Source: Acanthochromis polyacanthus
Lineage: Eukaryota > Chordata > Actinopteri > Pomacentridae
Assembly: GCF_021347895.1 (NCBI RefSeq)
Contig: NC_067129.1
Location: 32,153,690 to 32,217,689, forward strand
Direction of reading: 5' to 3'
DNA length: 64,000 nucleotides
Below, piece by piece: positions 1-10,790 of this stretch (positions are counted from its first letter, which is position 1; every line of letters starts with the position of its first letter). The notes beneath the pieces are model-generated. The model saw only the letters and a program-made list of their open reading frames with translations, was not told the DNA's origin and made no database searches. The position numbers were made by a program, and so were the translations under genes.

Positions 1-1048
1 TGAAAGTTTTTATATAATGTCGGAGATGCAGAGCACTACAGTAAGACAACTGTATGCAGGACAGTCAGAAAAGTTTTCCTGGTTCTGAAACGACTTTTAC
101 TCATCATTGTGGACATAAACCTGTCAGAGCATCAAGGAGGATCCATAGGATTGCAGGTGAATGATGTAGAGATCTGTTAAATTCATTTTAAATCATATTC
201 TGTTAATGACATTGTGCTGCAGCCTCAGACTGGGATTAGTCATTTTAATTTCTTTTAGGATTTCCCAGTGTGACTGGCTGCATAGATGCCCACACATCCC
301 CATCACAGCTCCCTCACATCATGAACAGGAAGTCCATTCACAGCATAAATGTGCAGGTAGGCTACAGGTAGATTGACTACTGTTTCTAAATGTTGAAGAC
401 TGCATCATAGTTCAACATCTGTCATTCTCTGCACTGTCCAGATCATATGTGATGCTGCATACATCATTTCTAATGTGGAGGCCACGTGGTCTGGGTCTGT
501 TCATGACTCCAGGATTTATGGAGAGTCTAACCTGAGCAACAGACTGCAGCGTGGTCAGCAGCCTAAAGATTTTCACAATAGAATTCTCTTGTCTCCCTCC
601 TTTAATATACTCTGATGTATCCACTATACATTACAGGAGAGTTTGATGGCCTTCTGCTGGGTGACAGGGGTTACCATGCCAACCCAGGCTGATGACCTCA
701 TACCCTGACCCTGAACCAGGCCCCCAACAGAACTTCTACCGGGCTCACTGCAGGACCAGAGCCCGGGTGGAGATGACCATAGGCCTGCTGAAAGCCCGTT
801 TCCAGAGCCTACGTCTCCTCAGGGTGACCCCTGAGAGGGCCTGTGATATTACTGTGGCATGTGTTGTTCTTCATAATATTACCACCATTAGAGGAGAGCA
901 ACACCCTGCCCTACAAACTGAAGACCCAGATGATGAGCCCATCCACCTGCAGCTATCCAGGACAGCAGAGCAGTCAGAGACACCGTATGCAATAATCACT
1001 TTAGAGTTTAAGTCACCATCATCACCACCACAGCAAATAAAGACATGA
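1..1048 (+). pseudogene. HARBI1-like PIF/Harbinger transposase pseudogene (copy A)
   Basis: Translated pieces match the Harbinger transposase order: a helix-turn-helix region (VGDAEHYSKTTVCRTVRKV, best read in copy B), then GFPSVTGCIDA with the first catalytic Asp, NRKSIHSINVQ, HDSRIY with the second Asp, LLLGDRGY, and finally AHCRTRARVEMTIGLLKARF with the catalytic Glu, ending LHNI. The pieces are in different frames. One frameshift is at a T run near position 10, which has 5 T here and in D but 4 T in B and C; another is near 675. The last open segment is 692-1048. The gene cannot make a full transposase as it stands. Family assignment is firm from the motif order. Confidence 0.85.
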
Positions 1049-1629
1049 TACACATTTCATTTGGTCTTCTTTATTTCCTACAAATAAAAGAGATAGTTCA
1101 GTTCATGTTCCAGTAGTTAACATAATTCACCTGTGACCATCACCACCTCTAACTTGTGCTCCAGTAGTTCAATTTCCAGATCTGTCCTCCTAATCTGTTT
1201 TTTGGATTTTTCTCAGCAAATGCAGTTTGTAAATCCGTTTTACTGATAACTGGGAATGCATAGAGGACATTAAATTATACAGTTGCACATGAATTCCACA
1301 GAATGAAGCTCTGGTGTTTCCTGAACATCCATCTCACTGCAGTGGAAGCTGAGGGACCATCCTGCTGCTGTCCAGCCATGCTCTGTTAAAAAGGATGAGA
1401 ATGTGCAATACTTCAGTGTAGGCTAAATGTCACACTCTATATTCCACCCAAAATCTGAATGAGAAGAGAACTTTCAGTAACATACCTCTGTATGCCTTTC
1501 TGGATCCCCCTCTGTAAAGGCAGCAGACACAGTTTCATCCTCTTCATCCTAGATCAGTGACATGTTTCAGTAAACTTAAACTACCATTTGGATAAATCTT
1601 TGGAGTGTTGCCTACTTACAATTACAAGG

Positions 1630-1644
1630 TATATATATATATAT

Positions 1645-1690
<46 letters not shown>
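1630..1690. repeat. (TA)n microsatellite
   Basis: An almost pure TA repeat interrupted once by ACATAC, inside the Harbinger element. Its length differs between array copies, as expected of a slippage-prone tract. Confidence 0.95.
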
Positions 1691-1693
<3 letters not shown>

Positions 1694-2447
1694 TCCATGA
1701 CCTTTTATACCACCGTTTTACAGGCATCTACTTTCTTTCTGTTGGCTGAGCAGAAGTCTATGTTAGTTTAAATAGGCTTAATTATTTAGCAGGACATGAT
1801 ATGGATGCAGACATTTAGGCTATGTGTGGATAAAACAACTGCACAGTCAAACAGCCACTTAATATTTAGGCGACTTTACAATGTAAAACATGATCAACAT
1901 GAAGTACCTCCATGAGATAATGCCGAGGTCTGACCTGTTTGAACAGTGTTTTTATATTTCATCTTAAGCTGCTGCCCCGTCGGGATTTCACCTAAATGAA
2001 ATAACTTACTAGGCTGCCATTCAGACAGTTATTCCCTGTAATATTATTACGATTACAAAGGACTACATTTAAACTTACGCATTGATCCGGGCAGCAGTGT
2101 TCTCTACGCCGTCTCTCTCTCTTTTGCAGCTGCAGCGGTGTTGCACTTCTTTCTAAAAACGTGTTCAAACTCGCCATATGAGCGCATTAAAAACTTCCAT
2201 TTCAAAAACGCAGCCTTTCGCTTCCCCGTTTCCATGGTGACTCGTCGAATCGGGGTTCCATTGATGCTGTCTTTTCAGACTTGCGGTGCACGCGCGTAAC
2301 TCCAGGTCAAACTACTCCGAGTTGATTAACCCAAGTCAAATCAGCCGTTGTGAAACCGAAACTCAGAGTTTTCTATCTCAGAGTAGATCAACTCAGAGTC
2401 GCAGAAGAAACTTAGAGTTTCTTGAACCTGCTTCGTGAAATAGGCCC

Positions 2448-3992
2448 ATGGTCTCTGTCATGCTGGATGACGCAAGTGCCACAAAAATAAAAACAATCCC
2501 TCTGTCCAAAGACTCTGTGTCCAGATGTATAAATGACATCACTAACGATCTTCAGGAACATCTGGTAGATAAACTCAGAGACAAACGTTTTGCCTTACAA
2601 TTCGATGAAGCATCTGACAGCAACAAAGACTGCTTGTTCATTGCTTATGTACGTTTAGCATGACAGACTCCCTGTGTGAGGATGTACTTTTTTGTAATTA
2701 TGTCCCACGGCTGTGTACTGAGCCCCCTCCTGTACACCCTCTACACATATGACTGTACACCCATCCAGCCCTCCAACACCATCATTAGGTTCACCGATGA
2801 CACCACTGTGGTTGGTCTCATCTCGGGGGGTGATGAAAGGAAGGAAATACAGGAGTTGGCAGGGTGGGTGGTGTTTCAGGAACAACCTGGAGCTGAACAC
2901 CAAGAAGACCAAAGAGATGGTCATTGATTTCAGGAGGCATAGGTCTGTCCATGCTCCACTGTCCATCAACGGAGTCTGTGTGGATAGAGTGGCCTCCTTC
3001 AAGTTCCTGGGGACTCATTTATCTGAGGACCTCTCTTGGACAGTCAACACAGCAGCACTGGTTAAAAAGACACAGCAGACACTCCACTTCCTCAGAGTGC
3101 TGAGGAGGAACCACTTGGAAGAGAGACTGCAGGTGTCCTTCTACCGGAACACCATAGAGTCTGTGCTGACCTACTGTGTGACTGTCTGGTTCACAGACAG
3201 GAAGGCTCTGCAGAGGGTCATCAGGACATCAGAGAAAATCATCGGCTGCCCTCTGCCCCCTCTGGAGAACATCGCATCCTCCCGCTGCATCAGCAGAGCA
3301 AAAAAGATCTGGGCAGACAGCGCACACCCTGGCCAGAAACTGTTCAGTCTGCTGCCATCAGGGAAGAGACTGAGATCCTCAAAATGCAGGACAAACAGGC
3401 TGAGGAACAGTTTCTATCCATGGTCCATCAGACTCCTAAACTCCAAACACATGTCTACCTGAATGTTACTTTTTGCTGCTTTCATACAATGTCCTAACAT
3501 ATTCATACTCTACTGGTTCTCATTCCATTTCATTTACCTCACATATTGTATATATCGGTATATATATGTACATTTGATTCTATTATTTAATGTTGATATT
3601 TTATTTCTTATTGCTTGTTGTTGTGCACTGACCAGCGGAAGCTATTTATATTTTCGTCATGCCATGTACGATGACAATAAAGCCGTTCTGATTCTAATGT
3701 CGGAGACAGAGCCACAGCTGAAGAGCTATTCAAAATATTGGACTGCTTCCTGACTGAGAATGATCTAAAGTGGGAGAACTACATTGGTGTTTGCAGTGAT
3801 GGTGGACACACTGTGTTATACACAGAGAAGCACTGGCATCAAGACACCTTTCCTCTGAATTAAGTGAGGTTATGACTGACATTGTAGGTGTAGTCAGTTT
3901 TATAAAGACCAGAAAAACTAAAAACAAGAGTGTCCTCTGTTATCTGTGAAGAGACGGGAACTGAACATCAAGCTGTGCTGTTTCACAGTGAA
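2448..3992 (+). pseudogene. hAT (ZBED5-like) transposase fragment split by a LINE (copy A)
   Basis: The left half (2448-2704) encodes SVSRCINDITNDLQEHLVDK and FALQFDEASDSNKDCLFIAYVR, typical of the catalytic-core start of ZBED5/FAM200-like hAT transposases. After a LINE insertion the frame resumes with ATAEELFKILDCFLTENDLK and YIGVCSDG, then decays towards HSE at about 3992. A second, separate remnant at 47.2-48.2 kb carries the rest of this protein on the other strand. The fragment begins directly at the Harbinger terminus, so its own N-terminal end is missing. Copy A has one base fewer at 2656 than copies B-D (TACGTTTAGC against TACGTTTTAGC), which ends its frame early. Confidence 0.8.
2705..3696 (+). 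mobile_element. 5'-truncated L2/Maui-like LINE, reverse transcriptase C-terminal part (copy A)
   Basis: It encodes GCVLSPLLYTLYT followed by a degenerate catalytic box FTDD (family usually F/YADD), then NNLELNTKKTKEMVIDFRR, FLGTHLSEDLSW, RNHLEERLQVSFYR and a C-terminal region ending at 3462. One frameshift at about 2865 separates the RT start from the rest. The 3' part is AT rich and ends GACAATAAAG...TTCTGATTCTAATG, a usual L2-type tail. The five bases ATGTC occur on both sides (2700-2704 and 3697-3701), a plausible short target-site duplication, and removing the LINE restores the hAT frame. It is a dead insertion. Confidence 0.85.
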
Positions 3993-5340
3993 GCAAAGCG
4001 GCCAAAAACATTAACTCCCACTTGGTGGAGGTAATAAAAACGGCATATTATTGATAATAGCAACTGCCCATCAGGGGATCAAACCCCAGTCTTCCACATG
4101 ACAGGCAGAGATACTGTCCATGACACTGAACAGGAAGTTGGAGGATGTCATGTGACCACAATGAGCCGATCACAGCTTCATAACTACAATGCAGTAAATA
4201 ATTATAATTATGTTTGTGTGATCAGTAGTAACTTAGGTTTACGATGTACGATGTCTACGAAGTTGAAATGTTTTAAAGACATGAAGTTTAGTCGTTTTAA
4301 TGAATATTTTCATTAACAGGAGTGAATTGAATTCACACAAGTTTCTATTTATTTAATTTATTTCTTATTTATAACTTTCTGCATTCCTTCTCTATGGCAG
4401 TGACTCCAGATGTATTTACATATTTCTATTTTGTCTACAATTACATAACAAGAGTAGACATGTTTTGCTAATTTCATATCACAGCTTTAAAGAGAGGTTT
4501 TATTTTTAGTTTGGGGTTCACAGAGTTTGTTATGATTCATTATTTACCATTAATAATCGTCACACTGATACATCTGTTCTCAGATCTGTGTTTATGTTCA
4601 TATCTGTGTTTTATCAGACTGGATGCTGTTTACTCTGACTTCATATGATGAACTTTTTTCTTCTTGATTGCACCTCAGATTAGAAAAACTGCATTTTTTT
4701 GTCATATTATTTGAACTCTGTGCAATGATAATAAAGTTAAATCTAATCTAGTTGCTTTTTGTTAGCTGCATCTCAGTTTTTCCAATTATATAAATGTGGT
4801 AATTTCCTGTTCTGAATTTTGATCTGCTTTACATGAGTCTATCTCTTTTACTTACTTGAACATTTGAAATTACCTATTTTTTTGTTTTGCATTTGCGCTT
4901 TCATTTTTTCACATCGGGGCTCAGTACTGTTGATATGTTTGCTTTGTGTTCCTAAACTGTTCATGTTTTTAAATGTCTTCCTCTGTAAATACTTGACCCT
5001 GGAAAGTCACAGAGAATAATCAATAAAGAAAAAAAACTGTTCTATAAAAACTCAATCAGGAAACTCTCCTTGAGGTTGGATCCAAAAAGAATCAATCCTC
5101 ACAGACCTCCATGTTAAATGTCCAGCCTTAGAGCAGAAATAAACATGTTTACTGTCTGATACAAAGAAACAGAAATGTTGTTTCTGTGAAACGATGCTGC
5201 TTGATTTTTATTGAGAAGACACTGTTTGACGAGTTTGGCAAAAACTGGTTCTACTGAGATTACTGGATTCACAGGGAGTTTCCTGCAGCTCTGACTTCCT
5301 CAAACAGCCAACAGGGAGGTTCATTTATGATTCTTAGCTC
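3993..5340. repeat. Block paralogous to the 3' flanks of the GTPase genes (copy A)
   Basis: This non-coding block is alignable by eye to 59,165-59,880 and 52,252-53,300, which lie downstream of the two GTPase exon pairs. Shared landmarks include TACGATGTACGATGT followed by GAAGTTGAAATGTTTTAA, the phrase TACTTGAACCTGGAAAGTCA (TTGACCCTGG in this copy), AATAAAGAAAAAAACTGTTC and TAGAGCAGAAATAAACATGT. It begins with the tail of a common fish repeat (CTTGGTGGAGGTAATAAAAA) and contains a tRNA-Asp remnant. I see no coding potential. I infer that it is the 3' flank of a lost GTPase gene copy. Confidence 0.75.
4065..4135 (-). pseudogene. tRNA-Asp(GTC) remnant (copy A)
   Basis: The reverse complement reads as a decayed tRNA-Asp: TCCTGTTCAGTGTCATGG in place of the usual TCCTCGTTAGTATAGTGG, GCCTGTCATGTGG with the anticodon GTC kept, and a T arm GGGGTTTGATCCCC with the B-box core altered at one base. 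Acceptor-stem pairing is poor. It is 71 bases long. Probably not functional as an Asp tRNA. Confidence 0.75.
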
Positions 5341-5423
5341 ATCATAGTTACGCGTGTGAGGCTTCCATGTTATTTCTTATCTGTGCTCTCAGTTTGTGGT
5401 CGCTACTCGTGACCAACTTCCCA

Positions 5424-5479
5424 CGTTGTTGGAAGGATTCAAACCTGTACAGAGAAACCCCAACCCCGGCCACGACAAC
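5424..5479 (-). pseudogene. tRNA-Ser(AGA) remnant, anticodon arm deleted (copy A)
   Basis: The reverse complement keeps the tRNA-Ser 5' end (GTCGTGGCC) and the T arm and 3' end (ACAGGTTTGAATCC then TTCCAACAACG). Copies B-D still have the GACTAGAAATCC anticodon stem-loop, which is replaced here by CCCC, a loss of about 20 bases. Not functional. Confidence 0.7.
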
Positions 5480-5842
5480 CCACAGAAAGAATTTTTTTCA
5501 CATCAAAAACTCACACTATTGGGGTGTTTGTGGTTTACAGAAGTACAGAGAATGAATTAAGACAATTTCTGTTTGGCTGTGAGGTAATATTAGCATGCTC
5601 ACGTTAGCATGTGCTAGCATTAACAGACGCTAATTCTAAGAACTACTACAATTATCTTATCTTATCTTAATTTCTCTGAACTGGGACTCTGTTGCCTTGT
5701 AGTGATAATTCACCTTAACAGCAGAAAGATTTATGTGGAGAACCCAGAACACGATCAAACATGCTGAGTTTCTGGTGGCTGCAATGACTCAGTTTGTGCC
5801 TTCAAGAAGTAAAGTTTCAGGTTTGATACCAGCTTCATCCTT

Positions 5843-6375
5843 ATCAAGTATTGAAAATAACTGCAAAGGAGTAAAGTAATGAAGATAATTGCAAAGAAAA
5901 TCAAAATAACTACAAAGAGACACAAAATAACTATGAAGAGACACAAAATAACAACAAAAGACACGGTTGTTGAACTATACAAGCTATAGATTGTTCTGTA
6001 ATTCCAGTTCTCTGACATTGGACATTCTAGTACAAATATAGAGTCTGAAAATGGAAATATGTCCACACTTCAAAATAATGTCTTACTGATGTTGGGATCA
6101 ATATTTTATTATTATTGCAGACTGTAAATCAATGAGATGGTTGAAAATAACAGTGAAAATAACAAGCAGACACCAAATAACTACAAAGGAACACAAAAAT
6201 GACCACAAGAGACAATAAACAACCACAAATAAAAACAAAATGAGACACAAAATAACAACAAATCACTACAAAGATATAGAAAATGACAACAAATAGAAAC
6301 AAAACTATTATAAACATGAATACCTACAAAAGTACTACCAAGAAACACAAAACAAACTACAAAGAGACAAAACAA
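5843..6375. repeat. ACAAAATAACTACAAAGAGAC-type minisatellite, two blocks (copy A)
   Basis: Imperfect repeats of about 20 bases built on CAAAATAACTACAAAGAGACA lie at 5843-5965 and 6140-6375, separated by about 175 bases of unique sequence. Their minus-strand translation gives long hydrophobic runs (VVILCLFVVI) that mimic membrane proteins. The regular period shows this is a repeat and not a gene. Confidence 0.85.
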
Positions 6376-6584
6376 CCAAAGACAACTGAACTGTCATGCA
6401 GCCAGCAAAACATAAACGTGTTGTACTGTGAAATCTGCATCATCTTTATTGGATTAAAGTGTTTAGAAGAATCTCACTTTGTACAAAGATTTAAAACCAT
6501 CTGTTGTGTGTGTGTTCACTTTAAGTTTCATTTCTGTTTCCAGAAGAGCCTGAACTTCTGGAAATTTCATGTACTGGGCGTGGT

Positions 6585-6782
6585 TTGAATTACCTTTGGG
6601 CTGGTGGAGATAAAACTCTCCTCCCCACAGCAGCAGAGCATCACTACATGTTCCTTACAGCAGAGACTTTATATTTGTCTTTTGATCAACATTCTCATCT
6701 AAACATGCTAATGAAGACACGGAAAAACAGGAGAGGACATGAAGAACATTCTTTCAGCGGTCAGCACTTAAACCTGAATGTT
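6585..6782 (+). pseudogene. Decayed first exon of the GTPase-linked gene (copy A)
   Basis: The segment matches the start of the intact exon at 38,148-38,345: shared translated stretches are NYLWAGGDKTLLP, MFLTAETLYLSFDQH and QHLNLN against RHLNLN. After AACCTGAATG the homology stops abruptly and a stop codon follows at 6800, where the intact exon continues for nearly 400 coding bases. The upstream flank is nearly identical to that of the intact gene. This is a truncated duplicate of the exon; any peptide made would lack the whole conserved domain. Confidence 0.8.
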
Positions 6783-7974
6783 GATGTCTGCACAGTCTAA
6801 ACAGACTAGTGCTCCTGGTAACTGGACCTCATCATCCAAGGCTAACAACTAAATAAAATGAACAAAACATGCTGTTGATAGCATCTGTAATACAAACCAT
6901 TTTCTCCATTAATTGATTCATTATTACTTTGTCCATACAATGTTAGAAAATGTTACAAAATTACCTGTAACAATTACCAGCAGTGCTCAATGCCTTTTTT
7001 TATTTGAGCAACAACTAAAAACCACCAAAAACACGAGTATCAGAAATCAATGTGTTGAATTTCCACATCTGCAAAGTTGAAACCTGAAGAACAATCAGCA
7101 TTTTACCTTGAAATCATGAAAAGAGCTGCACATTAACAGTAGTCTTTACTTCACAGTGTTAATTTGATCATTTGAATCAGTTTTAGACTTGTATTAATGA
7201 TACAAAACATAATCAACAATGGTAGATTAGCAGGCTAAACTCGGCTAAAATGCAAGCAAAAAGTGCAGCAAAAACATAGTTAGTAGGTACAAAAAGTTTG
7301 AAATGTTGCTACAGGAATAATCTGGCTCATCTCTGCATTGTTGGCAACACCTCAGTGAAACTCCAAAGTTGTAAAGCAGGTAGACAACAGCCAGAAAGAA
7401 AAGAAAAGAAGAATTAAAGCTACAAGCAGGTTGAACGGGTCCTCGCACACCAACGCACATCGGGACGTGGAGCATGTCGAGGTGCAGCGAACCTCGGGGT
7501 GTGACATCAAAGTGAAGGTGTGGAGACATCGCAGACATAGTTCAAGGATTATCTTGCCAAGTTTGTAGCAACAGTATGTGCTAACATGGAGCAGTTTTCT
7601 GAGTTTCAACGTGCTTCATAAGGAGGCAAAATGAAACAAACATGTTTTAGAGAGAGAGACAAAAAAGATCAAATTGGTATTTAAAAGAGGATAAAATATA
7701 TTGGAGCCAGTGTAGAGATGCTGAAACATACTGGGAGCCAGTTTGAATAGACTGCAACATAGCAGGAGCCAATATAAGAAGAATATCTAAAACATAGTGG
7801 GAGCCATGATATAGACATGAAAATGCACTAGGAGGAAGTGTAAAGGGGTTGTAACATGCTGGGAGTGAGGATAAAAAGGCAGAAATAAGTGAAAGTTAGT
7901 GTAAAAACCATGAAAGAATCATGAATACTGGCAACTCACTAAGAATAGTAAATCAAAGTGCAAAACATGTCATC

Positions 7975-8690
7975 TCAGGTTGCCCCCAGGTGGCACTATG
8001 ACTGTGAATGTGTATTTTGATATGGACATTATCGGGGCAGAACTCTGATTAATCATATGAAGTTTGGGGCAGATTGCAGCATGTACAAGAGATTTACAAA
8101 ACACTTCTTCTTTCCTGGCAATGCATCAAAGTTCAGGGGGCCGCAATCGCCCCGCCCTTTGAATTTTGCAGATGATTTTGAAAACTTTTTATCACTAAGG
8201 TATGTTGTATATACTGTCCAAGTTTGAGGCCTGTGAGGAATTAACCACTGAAAATGACCAAAAACACCCAAAATCTAACACTTAATTCAAAGTGGCGGAC
8301 TTCCTGTTGGGTTTAGAGTATGGGTCCAGGAGGCTTTCTTGTTGGCCCTGATGTGCTACATATGCACCAAATTTCATAAATGTAGGTTAAACTTGTTGAG
8401 AGGGCTTTTTGCTAAAAATGCTGCTAGGAGGCTATGGTCCATGCTGTGAATGTATTTTGATATATGGATGTGATCAGGGCAAGGCTCTCAACAAACTTTT
8501 AACGTTTGAGGCAGATTGGAGCATGTACAGGGCTTTTACACGGCAGTTGATGTTTCATCACAAAGCATCAAAATTCTGGCCACGCCCTCTGACTTTTGTG
8601 GAACATTTTGATAACTTTTCTTCACTAAGGCCTGCTGTATGTACTTGCCAAATTTGAGGTCTCTTGGAGTTACCCCTGAGGAGGAGTTTG
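7975..8690. repeat. Two-monomer fish interspersed repeat (copy A)
   Basis: Two tandem monomers are visible. The first starts GGTGGCACTATGACTGTGAA at about 7990 and the second GGCTATGGTCCATGCTGTGA at about 8430. Both share TGTATTTTGATAT, the GGCAGATTG.AGCATGTACA stretch, CATCAAA.TTC and TCACTAAGG. It resembles a dispersed repeat common in teleost genomes. No coding frame is supported. Confidence 0.7.
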
Positions 8691-9389
8691 TTTCTGACAA
8701 TGACAAAAGTCAAAAGTTGCGTTTCCTGCATCACATCAGACCTACCGCACACACATTGACACCATTGATTAGCTCCTGATGGAACACAGACAAATTGAAA
8801 GAGACCATGGCAGAGAACGCACTGATGACGAATTGGCTGCGGACATGTTACATTGTCTGCTTCAGAACATTATTGAAGGAAAGGAGGGAGATTAGTGAAC
8901 CACTGCTCCATGGAAAGTGACTCTGTAATCAATTAAAGAAGGTTTTAAGCTCTCTGGGAGAAGGTTGTCTTCTAAATACAAAGTGTGCATAAGTGCAGAG
9001 TTCTGGAAAGTTTGCTTTTTGCAGAATAATGGAGGCCTTCCAGGGGTGGAGAGGAAGGAGATGCACTTGTTTTTTTAATCACTTGTGGAGTTATTGTCAC
9101 GGGTTTTCTGCTTTGGGAACTGCTGGGGAGACGGGAGCTGCCAGTGACTAAAAGAGGGGTAAAACACACTGATTATTACACCTGAATAAATATGGTGGTA
9201 TTGTTGTGTAGCTGTTGTTGTATTCCTTGTATTAGATCTCTCTGTCTCAGGATCATCACCACAGTTGTAGAATATCATGCCAGTCTTGTGCTATTTCTCC
9301 GAGTGTCCCTGGTCCCAGAGCTGGACGCTTCAGATCTGCGGTTGATGTTCCACCAACTGGTCCAGTCTCCACCATTTCCACTGTGGGAT

Positions 9390-9908
9390 GCTGCTGCTGA
9401 CCTTCCTCCAGCCCTCCGCTTCCAACTCCCCTTTTCCACCAGTCAACTCTGCATCGCCTTCACTATACTTGTTATGCTAACTTACATACTGTTTGAATTT
9501 TACTGCTAGCTATATATGGAGTATGTTTAATGTCAGAGCCGTACATCATAAGAGTAAACTATGAGTCAGTTTTCAATGTTAGCTTATACTTTGTCTGTGT
9601 CACATATCCTGTCATGCATGTATCCAAATGTGTGTTGTGTTTTCCTTGCTTTCCCACCCCTCCCTCTCCTCCCATCCCTCCCCCTTGCCCTCCTCTGTCC
9701 CTCTCAACCCGCCCGGCCAGCAGGCAGATGGGTCCCCCCTATATAGAGCCGGGTTCTGCTCGAGGTTTCTTCCCTGTTAAAAGGGTGTTTTTCCTTGCCA
9801 CTGTTGCCTTTGGGCTTGCTCTGGGGGTCAGGCATTTGGGTTCTGTAAAGCGTCTTGAGACGATTTGACTGTAATTGACGCTATATATATAAAATTGAAT
9901 TGAATTGA
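9390..9908 (+). mobile_element. Teleost interspersed element ending in ATTGAATTGAATTGAG (copy A)
   Basis: The same element lies in the opposite orientation at 43,187-43,704. Shared stretches include CAACCCGCCCGGCCAGCAG, GTTAAAAGGGTTTTT-like, and AAGCGTCTTGAGAC-like next to a TATATA / AATTGAATTG end. It is a short nonautonomous repeat of a kind widespread in fish; I cannot fix its class. Confidence 0.7.
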
Positions 9909-10019
9909 GTTTCTAATGACTCCTAGAAGTCTGAATTTTCCATGATAGAATCAATAACACATGCGTCTTTGTCACAAAAAACAAGTATGCATTTCAGTTC
10001 TTTCATAGATTTATTAAAG

Positions 10020-10230
10020 ATTTGCTGTCTATGACAAAATCTGCTGGGTCAAAAACACATACAGCAACTGGAATTATCAAGCTCATCAAATTTTCTTAGT
10101 AGAGTCTGAACTTTTTATGAGTGATTGGTGGTGAACTGGTGACTCCTCTGAGCCAAATTTAAATAGAACCCACTTGATCCACTGATTAGACTCAGATACA
10201 AACATTGCAGTGCGAAAGTCTGAGGAGCTC
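10020..10230. repeat. Remnant of intron 1 of the GTPase-linked gene (copy A)
   Basis: Alignable by eye to 38,830-39,010 in the intact gene: AAAATCTGCTGGGTCAAAAA against AAAATTTGCTGGGTCAAAAA, then ACAGCAACT, TTTTCTTAGT.GA.TCT.AACTTTTT, and TTGAT.CACTGA.TAGACTCAGAT. This shows that the array unit derives from this gene and is not merely a cluster of transposons. Confidence 0.75.
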
Positions 10231-10790
10231 GGGCCTACTTCACGAAGCAGGTTTAGTGAAAACTCTGAGTTTGTTAACCCTGAAATGAGGGAAACTCAGA
10301 GTTTTCCGTTTCACGAAGCGAGGTAACTCTAACCGGGGAATGCGGGGTAACTCGAGCCTGTTTCACAAAGAGGGGTAACTTCAACTCTCGGTCAGTTACC
10401 GCAGTAACAGACTCTATGACTCTAACCTGCTCGCTAGCAGGTTTATCTGAGAAAACCTCGAGTTTCTCTCCGTCTCCGCCCTCTTTCAGCCACACACGCT
10501 GTTTCATTTCCTCATTCATTCAGTCAGTAAGCGAGCGAGTTTTGGCGTAGAACAGCTTTTATTAACGATCCAGTGGATAAAGGAGCAGCGTTACTGCACA
10601 GATAATTAAATATTCGTCGGTAGATTGTTATCAGACCGCGCATAAATGTTCTCGCATTTCCGGACAATTATCGGTGTGAGCGGTACCGTTTCGTAATCGT
10701 TTCAAGTCCATAATCTACATAAACAACCTAATCCGTCCTTACATTTACATTACCAGCCGCAGTCATGCTCTCACATCCAGCAGATGTTGT

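Larger units (their letters stand above)
1..2447 (+). mobile_element. PIF/Harbinger DNA transposon, 5' end outside window
   Basis: The right terminal inverted repeat ends at 2447. Its reverse complement begins GGGCCTATTTCACGAAGCAG, which matches the left terminus seen in the next copy at 10,231 (GGGCCTACTTCACGAAGCAG). The element carries a broken HARBI1-like transposase in its left part and a TA microsatellite in the middle. The subterminal regions are rich in repeated CTCAGAGTTT motifs in both orientations, as is common for transposase-binding regions. Between about 1050 and 2280 I see no recognisable second gene. A minus-strand open frame at 1992-2177 could be a trace of the Myb-like protein usual in this superfamily, but I cannot confirm it. 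Confidence 0.85.
6783..10020. other. Insertion replacing the rest of exon 1; no gene seen (copy A)
   Basis: This stretch has no counterpart at the intact gene. Homology to that locus ends at about 6782 (exon 1) and resumes at about 10,020 (intron 1). It is non-coding as far as I can see and consists mainly of interspersed repeats, two of which are listed separately. The part 6783-7975 is AT-rich sequence with AGGAGCCA-like short motifs around 7690-7850 and no assignable feature. Confidence 0.65.
1..10230. repeat. Tandem array unit A (5' end cut by window)
   Basis: First visible copy of a 10.8-kb direct tandem repeat. The sequence at position 1 recurs at about 10,816, 21,640 and 32,466, giving spacings of 10,815, 10,824 and 10,826 bases. 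Unit borders are set here at the left terminus of the Harbinger element, for convenience. Unit A shares several diagnostic bases with unit D, such as CC in the flank of the TA microsatellite and TAATGAAG in the minisatellite, whereas B and C share the alternative bases. Inside are a Harbinger element, a hAT fragment with a nested LINE, a GTPase-gene 3' flank block with tRNA remnants, a decayed first exon and an insertion of interspersed repeats. Confidence 0.95.

Noticed and set aside
412..624. 70-residue minus-strand frame seen in all units
   Set aside because: Antisense to the Harbinger transposase segment with HDSRIY; shadow frame.
2655..3018. Minus-strand frames of 66 and 115 residues over the LINE
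   Set aside because: They lie antisense to the reverse transcriptase frame and show no protein motif; they are shadows.
5755..6375. Minus-strand frames rich in Val, Ile, Leu, Phe and Cys that look like multi-pass membrane proteins
   Set aside because: They are translations of the 20-base CAAAATAACTACAAAGAGACA minisatellite and recur with its period in all units.
5843..6375. CRISPR-like array
   Set aside because: The repeats are contiguous and imperfect without regular unique spacers, and the DNA is animal.
9530..9868. 112-residue plus-strand frame near the end of unit A, repeated in units B and C
   Set aside because: It lies in an interspersed element also found reversed at 43 kb; the frame is broken in other copies and has no motif.
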